Source: Lasiodiplodia sp. COLG20
Taxonomy: Eukaryota; Ascomycota; Dothideomycetes; Botryosphaeriales; Botryosphaeriaceae
NCBI GenBank assembly: GCA_009801085.1
Contig: VNWV01000001.1
Location: 3,100,001-3,164,000, forward strand
Reading direction: 5' to 3'
DNA: 64,000 bases
Shown here: piece after piece, positions 47,754 through 60,364 of the stretch
How positions within the stretch are numbered: position 1 is the stretch's first letter
Layout of the letters: each line of letters begins with the position of its first letter
Position numbers and translations under genes: made by a program
The notes under the pieces: model-generated
Databases searched by the model: none
Seen by the model: only the letters and a program-made list of their open reading frames with translations
What the model was told of the DNA's origin: nothing

Positions 47754-48319
47754 ATGTCTACTGCCATTCCCGTTATTCTTTGCGGCGCCATGCGACCAGT
47801 GGCTGCGCTGGTGAGGTCGCACATGCTACCCGAATACGACGGTACGTCCTCGTGTTCCACATGCGAAAGGCAACCGAACTGGCCCTCTAACCTGCCCTGA
47901 ATTTTATAGTCGTCTACGCCGGCTATGACATCGCTGCTGCTATAAAAGAAGTTCCCAAGATTATATCCGAATCGCCACCACCGTCCGCGTCTCTCCACAC
48001 CCAGATCGGCTCCAACGACTTCACAGTTCTTCCGCGCGCCGTGATCACCGGCGGTGGCTACAACGAAGAAGCTTTCCAGACTCTGTTTCGGGCGTGTGTG
48101 GAGGCCTGTGGATCGGAGGCTGCTCTGCCTGTGCCCTTCTTCAGGACAGACAATGCGCTCACTGATCAGTTGGCGGCCGAGGGGAAGGGGCCGGCGCATT
48201 CTTCCCCCGAATACCCCAAGGCCGTGACGAATCGGCTGAAAGCCCGGCTACGGGAGGTGGGTGTTGGGTCTGATGTGGTGGAGCGGCCTGAGAATAGAGG
48301 CAAGAGTTTCTTTTTTTAA
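47754..48319 (+). CDS. Small conserved fungal protein of unknown function
   Basis: Exons 47754-47841 and 47910-48319 give 165 residues. The pattern IPVILCGAMRPVAALVRS at the start, PEYDVVYAGYD across the intron, then PRAVITGGGYNEEAF and a C-terminal PEYPKAVTNRLKARL matches a widespread Pezizomycotina family with a Rossmann-like beginning and no assigned role. The glycine motif is incomplete for a nucleotide-binding enzyme. It is divergently arranged with the SDR gene, so shared regulation is possible. Confidence 0.75.
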
Positions 48320-49211
48320 GTCAGAATTGCGACACTGCTTGCGCTTTCTTTTCCCCCAATCTACACCGATGTCACTTGTGCCATTCAGCGTTAGGACCAC
48401 ATGCACTGCTGGCAGACGACAGGCAACTTCCTGTATTGTGGCTTCCTTCTATGGCTAGAGTGGATGATGCGGGATTCTGGCGCCAGAGATAAAGTTCTGC
48501 GATCTAAGATCACAAAGGCCTCCCTGTTTCCCATGGCAAATGCTTTCTCCTACGGTATAGATGCTAGCAATATTGATAAGACCCATGCGAGTATCGCATC
48601 AGTACACGTGAACATGCAGTCGTCACTAATCCAGCATCGTAGATGATGTATTCTCATCTGCGAAGAATAAGGTCAAAGTGTGGAAGTATTATCTGAAGAA
48701 GTCTGTGCTTGACGGAGACCTAACGCGACCGGCAGATGGTTCCGCGAAACGTGTTGCAACGGCCTGATTGGCGAAGGGATGTGGTTGAGCTAATGCTGGT
48801 GTAAGCAGACTTCCAGTTAGTCTGCCAATCGGTGTACATAGCGAGCCGTCAGCGGGCCGTGGGCGGCAAACGAGCCGTCCGCGACCAACTTCCGAACCGA
48901 ACAGATCAGTGGGTTTTTAGACAACGCATCATAAACAAGTCACTCTCATGCAATGTGCACCGTTACAATGGTTGAGACTGAACAATAGTTCGTCTGTTAT
49001 ACCTCCGCTAATCCTTTTCGGGCATTCAAAGAGACGGTGGCTACCATACAATATTGTACGCATCATAACCGACTACCAAACCTGTTTTCTACATGGCTTC
49101 CGCTCATGGTGACGAAAGGAAATTTTTGGAGAGAATTCCCTTAAGAATGATTGCTGAAGACGCTACAAAAATTCAATTCCAAGTTCTCCAAATCCTTCGT
49201 AAACCAACAAT
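48320..49211. other. Intergenic, no gene seen
   Basis: About 0.9 kb without a recognisable gene; the last part is the promoter of the membrane-protein gene. The sequence before 49212 is AT-rich with short pyrimidine stretches. Confidence 0.55.
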
Positions 49212-50095
49212 ATGGCAAGAAACGATGATACCCAAACCGGGTTACTTACCCGCTGCGTTCCTGACAGGCTGAAGGACTCTACACTCTACCGCTGGTTTCT
49301 CCGTTGCACACGTGTCTTTCAGTTCCTTTCATCCGTCATCTCTCTCGGTATTTTCTCGCAACGCCTGGCCAAAGTATACCGTCTCGTGAACGCTATCAAA
49401 CGACGACATGGGGTGAATCACGCTTACGGCGCCGTCGAAGGTATTCTTGCAGCTGCGGTGCTGTATACTCTTATCTCTATGCTCCTGTCTTGTCTCCTCA
49501 GAGGTCGTGGTCCCAGAATACTTCGCTGGCTCTGGGTGCTTTTCGACCTCCTCTTCGTCGGCGCATTCATCGCTGTCGCGGTGCTGACACGCCCACATGG
49601 AGGCAGCGCTGGCCCACATCATTGTTACAACACTGGAGACAACAACAGAACATCTACTGGCAATGGAAGGACTGGACGCAGGGATGACAGCTGCAATCTG
49701 CCCTGGGGTACCTTCATACTGGCAATAATTAGCACGTAGGTTTCTCGATCTCCTCTTCTTCTCCAGTGTTGACTTCAATTCTGACCTGCCCTGTATGATT
49801 GCTATACTAACGATTACATAGCGTTCTTCACGCCATTACAGCGGCTTTCCATGAAGTTCGAGAGCGCCGCCGGAAGCGATCGTCAGGCGACTACGAAAGC
49901 TCCAATGGAGTTTACGAAGAATCCAAACGCAGCATGGATCCACATGGACGCCACAGCGAAGGCAGACACAGCAATGTGGGTAGTAACGGAGGGGCTGGAG
50001 GCAATGGGCTGCACAACGGCGGGCATCGTAGTGCAATGGACAGCGACGAACACGCTGGACCCCGTGGAATCAACATTTCCTCTCCAGTACACTGA
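49212..50095 (+). CDS. Four-TM membrane protein, MARVEL-like
   Basis: Exons 49212-49735 and 49822-50095 give 265 residues. Four hydrophobic segments are visible: FQFLSSVISLGIF, GILAAAVLYTLISMLLSCLL, WLWVLFDLLFVGAFIAVAVL and TFILAIISTVLHAITAAF, the last one spanning the intron. The loop between TM3 and TM4 has two Cys. The cytosolic tail is basic, then rich in Ser, Gly, His and Asn. The layout is that of fungal MARVEL-domain proteins, which help organise membrane domains. Family assignment rests on topology. Confidence 0.75.
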
Positions 50096-50724
50096 AGCAG
50101 TATTCATGTCTTCCAACTCGAAGGCTGGCGGGTAGACGGGTTATCCTCCTAGAGCGAAGGGTCAAGTTCAGGATGGTCGTTATGCTGGTATACCAAAAGG
50201 CTTGGGAAAAGATATGGACGAAATGGATGTAATGGATGTAATCTTGTATTTCATACTTTTTGCATTGCTGAGATATATTTCCGTGTACTTTTTTCAAGTA
50301 CCATATTGTATGTAACAGACATAATTTGATGATCACAACCCCAACTTTACTTTCAAAAAATATACACTAAATCATTCAAAGAGTTGATCCGGTAATACCA
50401 CTGACGACCTCCACTTTCCACGCCCGAGCCATTGTGCGTTAGAGTACTTTGAGATTCACCTTTCTTCTCTTCGAGCTACAAGGTAGTTATTCGCGGCGTG
50501 GCAACACCCGCCGGTCAGCAGGCATTGGCAAAACCACCATGCTTATTGGCTAGAGTAGACCCGGCCGACAAGGAAGCCGCGCGCACAGATCACTCTACAA
50601 TCACCTCCACAGCTCAATGATTACCACATACAGAAATCGGGAGCGAGCGGACAGGCCGGCAATCATGGCCAAGCTCCCAACACTCCATTGCTTGGCTTCC
50701 AAGCATCCAATCCCATTCGACCCT
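50096..50724. other. Convergent intergenic region, no gene seen
   Basis: Space between two converging 3' ends, AT-rich near 50,200-50,350. No gene. Confidence 0.6.
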
Positions 50725-51705
50725 TTACTCCACCTTGATCGTCTCCGACTTCTCACCGCCCGCCGCCGTGTCCATCTTTCCCCGCGCAAACAAAGCAGCC
50801 GGCCGCCACTCGTACAGGATCCAAACAAACGCCAAAATCCCACCATACCACGCCGTCCACGCGAACGCCGCCAGCTCCGCCTCGGCCTTCCCCTCGTGCG
50901 TCGCCGGCACGCCCAGCACCTCCCGCTGCACCCTTTCCGGCACGAGCAGGTGCATCGTCCAGCCCGCGGCCATGCAGACCACGACGTTCACCCGCTGCAG
51001 CGTGATGGTGTACGCGGCGATGGTGTGGAACACGGCCCACTGCCGGTGCCGCGCCCACTCGCGCGCGCGCGCCGTCTCCGCCGTGCGGAACAGGCTGTAG
51101 AGGTAGAAGGGCGCCAGGAACCAGAGTGAGGACTCGAACGTTGGCCAGGTGAGCAGCGGGATGTACTTGCCTGCGATGACCGTGTGGATGTGGTAGAACT
51201 CGCGGTGTGTGTGTGACATGTTGCGGTTCAGGATCCAGAAGCCGCCGAGTGAGAGCAGGAGTGAGAGGCTGAGGACGAGGTACCCGTTGCGTCGGTGCAT
51301 CGCTGGGAAGCGGGCGCGCAGCGAGTCGACGTGCTGGAACGGCATCGCGACGGACCAGAGGACGGCGGGGCCCGCGTGGAGGGTGTGGTAGATGAAGCGC
51401 GGGAGTGGGCGGGAGGAGAGTGCTCGGAGGCGGTTGTTGAGGAAATGCTCGTCGATCTGTTGGAGTCACCGTCGTGGTTAGCATGAGAAATGGTCGAGCA
51501 CGTCCCAACTGGACTCGATGAGAAGTGTTTTTGAAATAGAGAGCCAACATACCTCGCTGTGTCGAAATGTTGTGAACGCCGGCTTTCCTGGCCAATCCAG
51601 TCGGTGGCCCGTAAAGGCAATGGATGCGAAAAGGATCATGAGCGCGCTGAGAGGCACGGCAATTTTCAGAGAAATATGAACCGGTCGGCGGGCCATCTTT
51701 GCCAT
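50725..51705 (-). CDS. Integral membrane protein, DUF2306-like
   Basis: Exons 51705-51553 and 51456-50725 give 294 residues (291 from the next Met at 51696). An N-terminal TM segment (IAVPLSALMILFASIAF) precedes the landmark HFLNNRLRALSSRPLPRF and YHTLHAGPAVLW, typical of fungal DUF2306-type proteins. Further TM segments follow, and the C-terminus is charged. Function is unknown for the family. A longer minus-strand frame through 51736 in another register is only a GC-rich shadow. Confidence 0.78.
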
Positions 51706-53744
51706 TGAGTTCCTGTGCAGTGTTTGACTCCTGCAATTATGGCTGTTGCTGGATTGAAGCTCAACTTATAGCTGGTAGAGTCATGTTTGCGAATGCTTGA
51801 CCCACTGAATTGCCGCGGTTTTGCCCTTGTTGTTATTCACATGCTTCCCTGTCCAAACTCCGAGCGGTAGGGCTGAGGGGTATTTCTGGAAGAAGCTCTC
51901 TATGAAAACATGAAGCTTCGGCCGTTGCACTGGCCAGGATTACTGATCGGGCAACCGAACGCCGAGTACATTCTGTTGGGATTCAACTAGCACCACCTGA
52001 CCAATAGTAAAATGGCTTTTTATATGAACGGGTATGTATTCGGTCAATCTGATTGGAGGCAATGCGTGTGTGTAATAGCGATCCGAGCTTACACATTTCT
52101 CGATAGCTAAATCAACTACTAAGGTCCTTTTCCAAATGGCTTCATGCACTCTCCACAATAAATAGAAGCTACGAAATCATTGAAGAGCGCCCTGAATCAC
52201 TGACTACTTCTGAACGAACCATGTACTGGAAATTTGCCTTTCTCTAAGAACATTCCTGAAGTTATAGAGCACTTATTAGCATCAAACAACGTTAGCCTGA
52301 TTTTCTCGAATGATTCAATGTCAATCTACAGAATTCAATGGCTTGGATTTATGTCAAAGGTCGTCTCGGGGTCATCGCAGCTCTTGGCAACGGCACGGAG
52401 TTTCTCGGTTCGTAGTTCTAGACAATTTCTCCGTCCTACGTCCTACGGTGCAGAAACCATGTACCGTGCACGGTTCAGCTTACTTACCCCGCTCGCGACA
52501 CCGACCTATCAGCAGCTACTCACGATGCGAGATTGTACCAGAAATAGTAACCGCAACGAATACTTACGAGTCATGCCTCCGGCTCCTATTAATGCCCAAT
52601 ATTACATCTTGAGATGAAGATTCTGAGGTGTTCAAAAGACAATGGCAGGCCTACTGTTCGGAGGTCAATCAACCTACTTCTTCTGCCAAGGCTTAGGCCA
52701 TCCCTGCTCTCACAGACCTCGACTTCGATTTCCTGGACATGGACGCCTAGATCATTCCATCCATATACATGCGGGAAACATTCAACATATTTATTCAGTT
52801 GAAACTTCCCTTCTGAACCCCGTTCTGAGTCTAGAACTTCAATCGCACATCGGCGCTTGGCGAGCCGAACGAATTTCCACCCCTCTAGTTCAAACACTTG
52901 CGCGAACTTTACAAATCATGTCCCTTTGGATTGTAGTACGATACACTCTTCCCACCAGCACGAGTCAAGGCTTAGGAGCGGATGGCAACCAGCGAGACCA
53001 TCCGGACGCAGCCCCGTCGCATTTATGCTAATTGGGTAAAAAGTGAGCCGGTGATTACGTTCAACAAATCACGGATAGAAGAGGACATGAGAACATAGAT
53101 TCGTACCGTCATAGCATCTTTCCAAAGGAGCAGTTACGGTATGGTACATAACCATGGGACCATTGCTTTCCCCTCTGTGCTGGAATTTAATAATAGAAAG
53201 GCCGAAAGACCGCAGTGGGGTCCGCGGAATATTCCCGCCGAGGCAACTTCAAAAATTGAAAGAGTGTGAAGTTTGGCGAGGCATTACTGTGCGTGTTCGT
53301 CAGGAATACCTTACTAACATCATGAGGCATTAATAAGCGCGTTGGTCAGTAAAGTGGAGCCAGCAGAGCGGAATTAAAGAATCGTGCACGGTCGTCACCC
53401 GATAAGCATGCAAGAGGAGAGGTAGATGAAGACCCCCGACAACTTTTTACTTGGCCTCAGAATTCTTCTCCAATCAGACAGCATGACAAACTTGATCAGT
53501 AAGCTAGCATGTTTTGATCAGCACGATGCTCGTATCGGGAGACAGACCGGCAAGAATCAATGGAATTTAGACCCTAAAAGCCGCGATGATGAAAGCATGT
53601 TGATTGCCACAGTTGATCTGCGTCAGGTGATATATCATTAAGTTTATCGCCTCAATCGTCCAACCCAAAATCCACTCCAACGTACCTCACCTAGCCTTCG
53701 GAACCCGAGCAGTGAGAATTCCCTGAATCAACCTCATTAACGTC
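51706..53744. other. Intergenic, no gene seen
   Basis: About 2 kb between divergent genes. Frames near 52,230-53,030 overlap each other in several registers and lack conserved motifs. Confidence 0.5.
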
Positions 53745-54893
53745 ATGGCGAAGGTTTTTGGTCGGTGCGACGACCGTTTCCAGCAGGTCAAGGAATTGCT
53801 TCAACAGTATCTGACTTCCGGCGAGGAACTCGGAGCCTCTCTTGTTGTCAATATCGATGGAGAAAATGTCGTCGACCTCTGGGGAGGCTACGCAGATACT
53901 TCTCGCACTCGCCTCTGGGAGGAAGACACCATTACCGCCGTGTGGTCCACATCGAAAACCGTCACCAGCCTAGCCGCCTTGATACTTATCGATCGAGGCC
54001 TCCTGTCGCCCTACGAGAAAGTTGCCAAGTACTGGCCGGAGTTCGCCGTGAACGGGAAGCACGACATCGAAGTCCGTCACATACTTTCGCACAGCTCTGG
54101 CGTATCTGGCTGGGATGCTCGTATGAGCATTGAAGATGTCATCGATGTGCCAGCATCAACGGCCCTTCTCGAACAACAAGCGCCCTGGTGGGTACCCGGA
54201 ACAGCGTCAGGCTATCACTCTTTCACAATGGGCCATCTTGTCGGGGAGGTCGTGCGCCGAGTTACCGGAAAGTCTCTGAAGCAATTTATTGCCGACGAGA
54301 TTGCGACTCCACTCGGTGCGGACTTCCAGCTGGGGGTTGCGGAGAAGGACTGGCCACGCACCGCCGATGTCGTTCCACCAAGCACATGGAGAAAGCCACC
54401 TCCTGCAGGCGATGTCGATTCCGTGTCCGCGAAGACTATGAGGAACCCTGTGTTTGAGATTTCAATCTCAAACACTCCAACATGGAGGCAGGCAGAGCTT
54501 GGCGCTGCGAGTGGGTTTGGGAATGCCAGAGGCGTTGCCCGCATGCTCTCTACTATTTCCCTTGGTGGACGTGTTGGCAACCACAAACTCCTGTCCTCAG
54601 ACACGATCGATCACATTTTTGAAGAACAGGCCAAGGGCATCGATTTGGCAACTGGCGAAGCCCTTCGTTTCGGTATTGGATACGGACTGACCGGGGCCGA
54701 TACAATGGTCAACTGGATACCGGAGGGGCGAATCTGCTTTTGGGGAGGACTTGGTGGTTCAATTGTTATCATGGATCTCGACCGCAGGATGACTATTTCG
54801 TATGTTATGAACAAGATGGAGAACGTGGGACTTGGGAATTACCGTACGAAACAGTACGTGAGAACCGTGTACAATGCTTGCATGGCTTTGTGA
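53745..54893 (+). CDS. Serine beta-lactamase-like hydrolase/esterase (class C fold)
   Basis: An intronless 382-residue enzyme of the class-C beta-lactamase/EstB-like family. The SxxK nucleophile motif is S68-T-S-K71 in AVWSTSKTV. LSHSSGVSGW around residue 115 is the usual loop. Tyr157-His-Ser159 is a YxS motif in place of YxN, as in family VIII esterases. WGGLGGSI near the C-terminus replaces the KTG box. There is no signal peptide, so it is probably cytosolic. Relatives include fungal transesterases of LovD type, but the acceptor is unknown here. Confidence 0.9.
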   Translation: MAKVFGRCDDRFQQVKELLQQYLTSGEELGASLVVNIDGENVVDLWGGYADTSRTRLWEEDTITAVWSTSKTVTSLAALILIDRGLLSPYEKVAKYWPEFAVNGKHDIEVRHILSHSSGVSGWDARMSIEDVIDVPASTALLEQQAPWWVPGTASGYHSFTMGHLVGEVVRRVTGKSLKQFIADEIATPLGADFQLGVAEKDWPRTADVVPPSTWRKPPPAGDVDSVSAKTMRNPVFEISISNTPTWRQAELGAASGFGNARGVARMLSTISLGGRVGNHKLLSSDTIDHIFEEQAKGIDLATGEALRFGIGYGLTGADTMVNWIPEGRICFWGGLGGSIVIMDLDRRMTISYVMNKMENVGLGNYRTKQYVRTVYNACMAL

Positions 54894-55406
54894 GGGTTCT
54901 GAGGGACATCGCTAAGCATTCTGCAAACCTTGGATGGAGAACTGCACCTTGTCAGATGTAAAGTCGGGACTATCGTAGCTTAGAAAAAACTAGTACGGTT
55001 ATTTGACTATAACACGATCGTCTAGAACGTTTCGCGTTGATGCACAAGCCGTTGTTTAGCAATGAGCAAGTAATAGCAGAAACCGGGGGTAGGCGAACCT
55101 CGTGTTCGATTAGATGTCCAATTTCCCTCTGGAGGAAACGTTTTCGCTGATATGGACCATTGAAGTCAAATGATTGAACGTTAAGATATTGAATTACCAA
55201 GGTTTCCCTTGGAGGATAGGGAGGCTGTGGTAGCACCGCGTTCTGTCCGGTCGACAGGCATTCTTACAAATGACCATACCTAAGCGAAGAGAAATTAGTG
55301 CGGGATTCGTCCGGACCTACGCGTCCCTTATGATTGAATATTGTAGCCCTACATAAAAGGTCACGGTTACGCAAGGCCAGAGATCAAGGCCAGCACCATC
55401 TTCAAC
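54894..55406. other. Intergenic; promoter of epimerase-like gene
   Basis: A TACATAAAA sequence near 55350 lies about 55 bp before the ATG at 55407. No other gene was seen. Confidence 0.5.
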
Positions 55407-56536
55407 ATGCCAAAGCTATTCGCGTAAGAATTAACTGCATCATCGTTTGAATGGGCTCTTACAACGGATATTAGTATAGGAGTTACTGGATACATTGGCG
55501 GCGACGCCTTTTACACCATTCACCAGCATCATCCCGAATACGAATGGACGTTCCTTGTTAGGGACCCCGAAAGGGTCGCACCGCTTCTGAAGCAGTACCC
55601 CAAGATCAGGTTTATCCAGGGCGACCTCGATAGTTACGACTTGATAGTTGACGAGGTTGCGAAGGCGGACATCGTGCTTAGTAGGTGGTATCCAACGTCA
55701 CTCTCTTCGATTTTGATCATTTGACCGTTTTCAATGCAGATTGGGCCAGTGCCGATCATCAGAAAGCAGCAGAAGCCATTAGAGCTGGAATGAAAATGAG
55801 AAGTTCACCGAGCTTCTTCATTCATACATCTGGCGCTGGCATTCTCGCTGCACCAGACATCCACAGTGGTACATTCGGAACAGGATCGACGGAGGTATAC
55901 AACGATTGGGACGGCGTGTCAGAAGTAACGTCCCTGCCAGAGGGCGCCCCGCATCGGGCGGTGGACAAGATCGTCCTCTCAAGCAACGCGGAATCTTCCC
56001 TAATCCACACTGCCATCGTTTGTCCCCCATGCATCTACGGCGAAGGACGTGGGCCGGACAAAACGCGATCGATCCAGATGCCAGAGTTGATAAGATGCAC
56101 GTTGGAGCGCAAGAAAGGGTTCCAAATTGGACAAGGCCAAAACAGGTGGTGCACTGTACACGTTCGAGACTTGAGCTCCGTGTATTTACGGCTCGTGGAG
56201 GAAGCCACTAAGCCCGGTGGAGGAAATGCAACCTGGGGCCTTGAAGGCTACTATTTCACCGAGTCGGGTGAGCACTACTGGGGCGATATTGCCAAAGCTA
56301 TCGCCAGCGAGGCTTTCAAGCTTGGGCTGATTCCTTCCCCTGAAATTGAGCGCCTAAGCGTCGACGAAGTGGAAGCGATACACCCGTTCGGAAGATACCT
56401 TTGGGGCACCAACTCAAGGCACACAACAATTAGGGCCAGAACAGTGTTGGGATGGGAGCCAGTCGATTCATTGTCACTTTCAGTGGAACTTCCTCGCATG
56501 ATGGAGGCTGAGGCTCGGAGGATGAAGCTGATCTAG
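55407..56536 (+). CDS. NAD-dependent epimerase/dehydratase-like protein
   Basis: Exons 55407-55423, 55475-55680 and 55740-56536 give 339 residues. The first exon is only 17 nt. Joining it to the second creates IGVTGYIGGD, the GxxGxxG cofactor motif, which fixes the start. GDLDSYD follows, IHTSGAGILA holds the Ser region, CPPCIYGEGRGP matches the family's conserved P-x-x-YG motif, and VHVRDLSSVYLRLVEEA is typical of fungal NAD-dependent epimerase-like proteins. No canonical YxxxK is evident, so catalysis may be altered. Substrate unknown. Confidence 0.85.
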
Positions 56537-58788
56537 TTGGTAAGAGGCTCCCGTGTCCCTGCTCTTAGTTGCAAAAAATATGAAAGATCGTATGCACCTG
56601 TCGATTATTTAAAATGCCCTCATAAGCAATTATTGCGACTTCTGGGCGGGTATAATTATCGGCTGCACGCCGTTGAGAAGCAACAGCAAGGGCCTAGGAA
56701 TTGTGTTTAGCCGACCTTATCTGCTCACAAATCCCTTACGTGTTATCAGCTACATACTAAGCTGCCATAGCGTTCCGCATGTGGCTCCGCTAAGCTGACA
56801 AATAAACTCAAATGCTTCGGACCGATCTGCCGGTGCATGATCCGATGCGCCAGGCCCACATCTGCCATTACATAGTTGCTCCGAGGTAATGCTCCCCATG
56901 CCGGCAGAACGGCACGGTAGAACGGTTGTCGTCCGATATCCGCACGCTGAACAGGCAAGACACTTATGACCGTTGCTTAAAAGAATCCAGCAGCTGAATG
57001 GAGGAAACTGTCGACAGCAGTCCTAGTAAGTAAACGAATTGCCGACTCATGAAGAAGCCGTCAAACACATCTTGACCCGTTTCCAGGATCACGTCCGGCA
57101 GGAGACACGGTTTACGCTTCCAGTAAACCCCAGCGAGAGTAAGCCCTTCAGAAGTTCAGAGCGAACATGCGCAAGCGCTGCCGAAATACACTGTCAGAGA
57201 GAGTTGACTTTTGACCACCTATCAGTCTGTTCTAATGGCACATTTGACAGTAGAGCCTTGCCCGAGTACCGTGACTGTGCTACCACAAGGGGTGATATCA
57301 GGGTGACTCTTGAAACGTCAATACCTTTTGATGGGACAAAACTGATTTCACCTCGTGCGCGGTTTCCGGTGGAAGCTCACGCGATCATAGATCCAAACGA
57401 CCACTTACGTATCGCGCAAATATACAAGATACCGGCCGTCTCCATGTCGTCGTCTAATCTCGCTCGAGGGTCCTCATCAACTACCGTTTATTTTCGCCCA
57501 GTTATCGAACACAAACACTTCGCTTCGGACGCTATGAAAGCTATTTCTAGAAAAGCAGATAGCTGAGGACATCTCCAGCCTCGCGGGGGGCACCAACAAT
57601 ATACTGCCAGTAGCACACGTAGAGCAAGTCCTCAGATAAATGGGTAATCCGGAGCGGAATTTTCAGGGGGGATAACTCTTTCGAGCGAAGCGAATGATTC
57701 GTTGGCTATATCAAAGCTGTAGGAAATAGTCTAGTATCTGAATGAGCACTCACACATGTTCGCAAAAGGCTGTCTGAGTAGCCTCGCGCAGGGTAAGCTC
57801 GAATGCTCAGCCAAGATTCACCCGGCGCCTGAATCATATATCCATGTCAAGAACAAAGAAGCATCGAACAGAAACGCCCCTTACAGAGGTACTGGAGCGA
57901 GAAAATGTCCGTTATCGAGGCTGTGTAGGCTTGGACTGAGTCGCTACTTTTCTTAAGAAACTTGAAACAAGGAAAGGAGAACCTTGGCAATGGCTGCCAA
58001 GCCTCTGCGCCATCGGTCTGTTCTAAGTGTTGAGAGTCTCATACTATTCATTTTGGAATGGAATCCTTTTATGAGCAAAATTTGAATTGAATTTGGCTAT
58101 TCATATTGAGAGAAGAGCGTGAAATGGTAACATAGAAGGTCTTTAATCGATCTCAGCTTTTGAGCCATCTATGTTGGCTGACGCTGCGTGTGGCGGAGTC
58201 ACGGCACTAGCCTATCGTAAGCGATTCATACCTAGACAGCTCGTATCGATGCAGGTCTGAATTGCGATCAAGTCACGTTGTTTGCGCCCATGCGCTTCTC
58301 TTCAATTATATATTTCAGAGAGAAGCTGATAAATCAGAATTAACGAGCAACGCTCTTACACAACAGCCGATGGCGTATCCTCTGCCGACAGACACACATT
58401 TCGAAACGTATTACCCTCTGGCAAATGTGGGTAATCCTTGCACTAGCTGCTCAGAGATTCTTTCAGTTGTCCCTACGACTAGTTTGGTAAGAGCTTTTCT
58501 ATCCTCAATCACCACAAACCCGATGATATCTGCGCCAGCGTGAGCTGTGGCTTTTGCGAGCCTGGAAAAAACCTGGATGACCACTTTAATGTGGGGACTT
58601 GTGGGTTCAGCAACGGTAGTACTACAACGCATTTACACGGGCGTTGGTGCGATGTCTTGTGACAAAAATCAGAACAACACCTATCTTCACTTCATACATC
58701 ATCCAAGACGTCACTATTATCGATTCAACACTAAATGAAGGCAGAGAATGAAGGATGCTCTAGTGAAAATGCTGACTAAATACAGGGC
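56537..58788. other. Long intergenic region, no confident gene
   Basis: About 2.2 kb. An open frame at 57039-57566 (stretches such as VEAHIIDPNDHLRIAQIY are partly protein-like) has no suitable ATG and no clear upstream exon, so it may be a gene remnant. Just before 58789, GTGAAAATG...CTGAC...TACAG looks like a small intron and may mark an upstream exon of the bZIP gene. Confidence 0.4.
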
Positions 58789-59550
58789 ATGTACAGCACC
58801 GCAGGATCAATTACGACGACCATCTCGCATAATTCTGGGAACACTGGGGCACAACCAACTTGGGGCTCAGTGGGGCAAAGAAGCCCTCTCATCTATGTGG
58901 AAAGCGCTGAAGGAGGCAACAGCAACGCTTTTGCTGAACTTGTGGGCAGCCCCACGAGCCAAAATCCCATCTCCGACAGTCACAAGAGCAATTCTCCCCG
59001 CGATTATCCTGTTCCTATTCAACCAGGCACCATTTGCGGCAACTCACCTTACAACATCGCTGCTGCGGAAGATCCATTGGACAAGGCGAAGCAACTACGC
59101 AGGCGCGCTCAAAATCGTGCCGCGCAACGTGCGTTCAGAGAGCGCAAGGAGCGCTACGCTGCGGATCTGGAACAGCGGGCCAAAGACACCGAAGCACGAT
59201 GGAACAGCTTACAGCAGGAGAATGAGCGGCTACGATCCGCCATTGTCTCCCTGCAGGCAGCAATTTCGGCGCTCTGGAGCCAAACTGTCACACCTCAAGG
59301 CGATAGCTCGTATGAAAGTCCGACCTGTGTCGTAGCCATCTCTCGTGATGTGTCAATCGGAGAGAATGATCAATTACTTAGCTTTACTGCAGCTTGGAAT
59401 CTCATCCAGGGGCATCCATCGGTGAAGAATGGCAGGGTTGATCTTCAGGTGGTGTGGGACCGCCTGAGGGGCTGTGCGATCCGCCAATCCTCAGGGTACA
59501 TGTTCACGCGCTTGATGGTTGAGATGGCTCTAGATGTTAATATCCAGTAG
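58789..59550 (+). CDS. Yap/Pap1-type bZIP transcription factor
   Basis: A 253-residue DNA-binding protein. The basic region KQLRRRAQNRAAQRAFRERKERY (about 101-123) carries the NxxAQxxFR signature of fungal AP-1/Yap factors, which bind TTAC-type half sites. The leucine-zipper heptads follow from about residue 127 to 160. The C-terminal domain (about 185-253) begins with a Gln/Leu-rich helix as in other filamentous-fungal bZIPs. The cysteine-rich redox domains of Yap1 are not evident, so it is more like a pathway-specific Yap-like factor. An upstream exon is possible. Confidence 0.88.
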   Translation: MYSTAGSITTTISHNSGNTGAQPTWGSVGQRSPLIYVESAEGGNSNAFAELVGSPTSQNPISDSHKSNSPRDYPVPIQPGTICGNSPYNIAAAEDPLDKAKQLRRRAQNRAAQRAFRERKERYAADLEQRAKDTEARWNSLQQENERLRSAIVSLQAAISALWSQTVTPQGDSSYESPTCVVAISRDVSIGENDQLLSFTAAWNLIQGHPSVKNGRVDLQVVWDRLRGCAIRQSSGYMFTRLMVEMALDVNIQ

Positions 59551-60255
59551 AAATGGATTTATATTTCATGCTACTGCTAATTCCAACCTCTACTGTGGTC
59601 TGGCAATGGGACAGCTGAGCAGCAATTCAGAGTTTACTTGACCTTTGTAAAGCTGGTCATCGTGCCGTGCAAGACTAAAAGTTTAATTTTGCATGCGATA
59701 AAAGAGGCTTCGAGAAAGGATAAGGTAGCCTCCAACCACTTGCTCAGCCGAAACTTGTCCCTGCCGGAATATTGAAGTCATTGTGAGCCGAAACCGATAG
59801 CGAATCCGAGTTATACGAGCGGGTACCAAGTTGGTCATGACTCGACGAAGAGAAGTAGATTGAGAAAGATACCGAAGTGGCGCTGATCCAGTCGTCATGG
59901 CATTCTTCAACTTGAAAAAGTGGAACTCCCACACAAGGATCGAGAAAGTTCTGCTCATTCGGAACATTTCCGCTCATGAGCGTCATTGAGGATGAATAAT
60001 TTCAAAGATGCTTAGATTTGCCCGATATGGATTAGTTTCTCATCGAATAGTATTACATCAGCAGCATGCGGAACAACACCTTGGCGCTGGGTCTGAGGAA
60101 TCTTGGCATGCGAGGCTTTAAGATATGGACTTAAGGAAGAAAAAAATGCTTTGTCATATTGCTGAGTCGTCAAGATTTCTCGGGGACTTCACCGCACTTC
60201 TGTGCCTGCGCTTTGGGCTCGAGAGACGCTAAAAATGGTAGAAGATCGAAAGGCT
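59551..60255. other. Intergenic, no gene seen
   Basis: 3' flank of the bZIP gene and upstream promoter of the secreted binding-protein gene. No gene or RNA recognised. Confidence 0.55.
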
Positions 60256-60261
60256 TATAAA
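60256..60261 (+). promoter_or_regulatory. TATA box of the secreted binding-protein gene
   Basis: TATAAA about 105 bp upstream of the ATG at 60365. Assigned by position and sequence. Confidence 0.5.
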
Positions 60262-60364
60262 TGCTTCAGGGATAAAGGAGGACTATAATAGGGTCACTTG
60301 TTTCCGGGTAATTCAATCAGCATCCTTCGCCTCAGAAAGGTCTTGACAAAGCCATACTCACAAC

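Noticed and set aside
50753..51736. 327-codon minus-strand frame over the DUF2306-like gene
   Set aside because: Pro/Arg/Gly-rich shadow; the spliced frame in the other register has TM segments and family motifs.
57039..57566. Possible gene with partly protein-like sequence
   Set aside because: The open frame has no suitable ATG and no upstream exon with matching acceptor was found.
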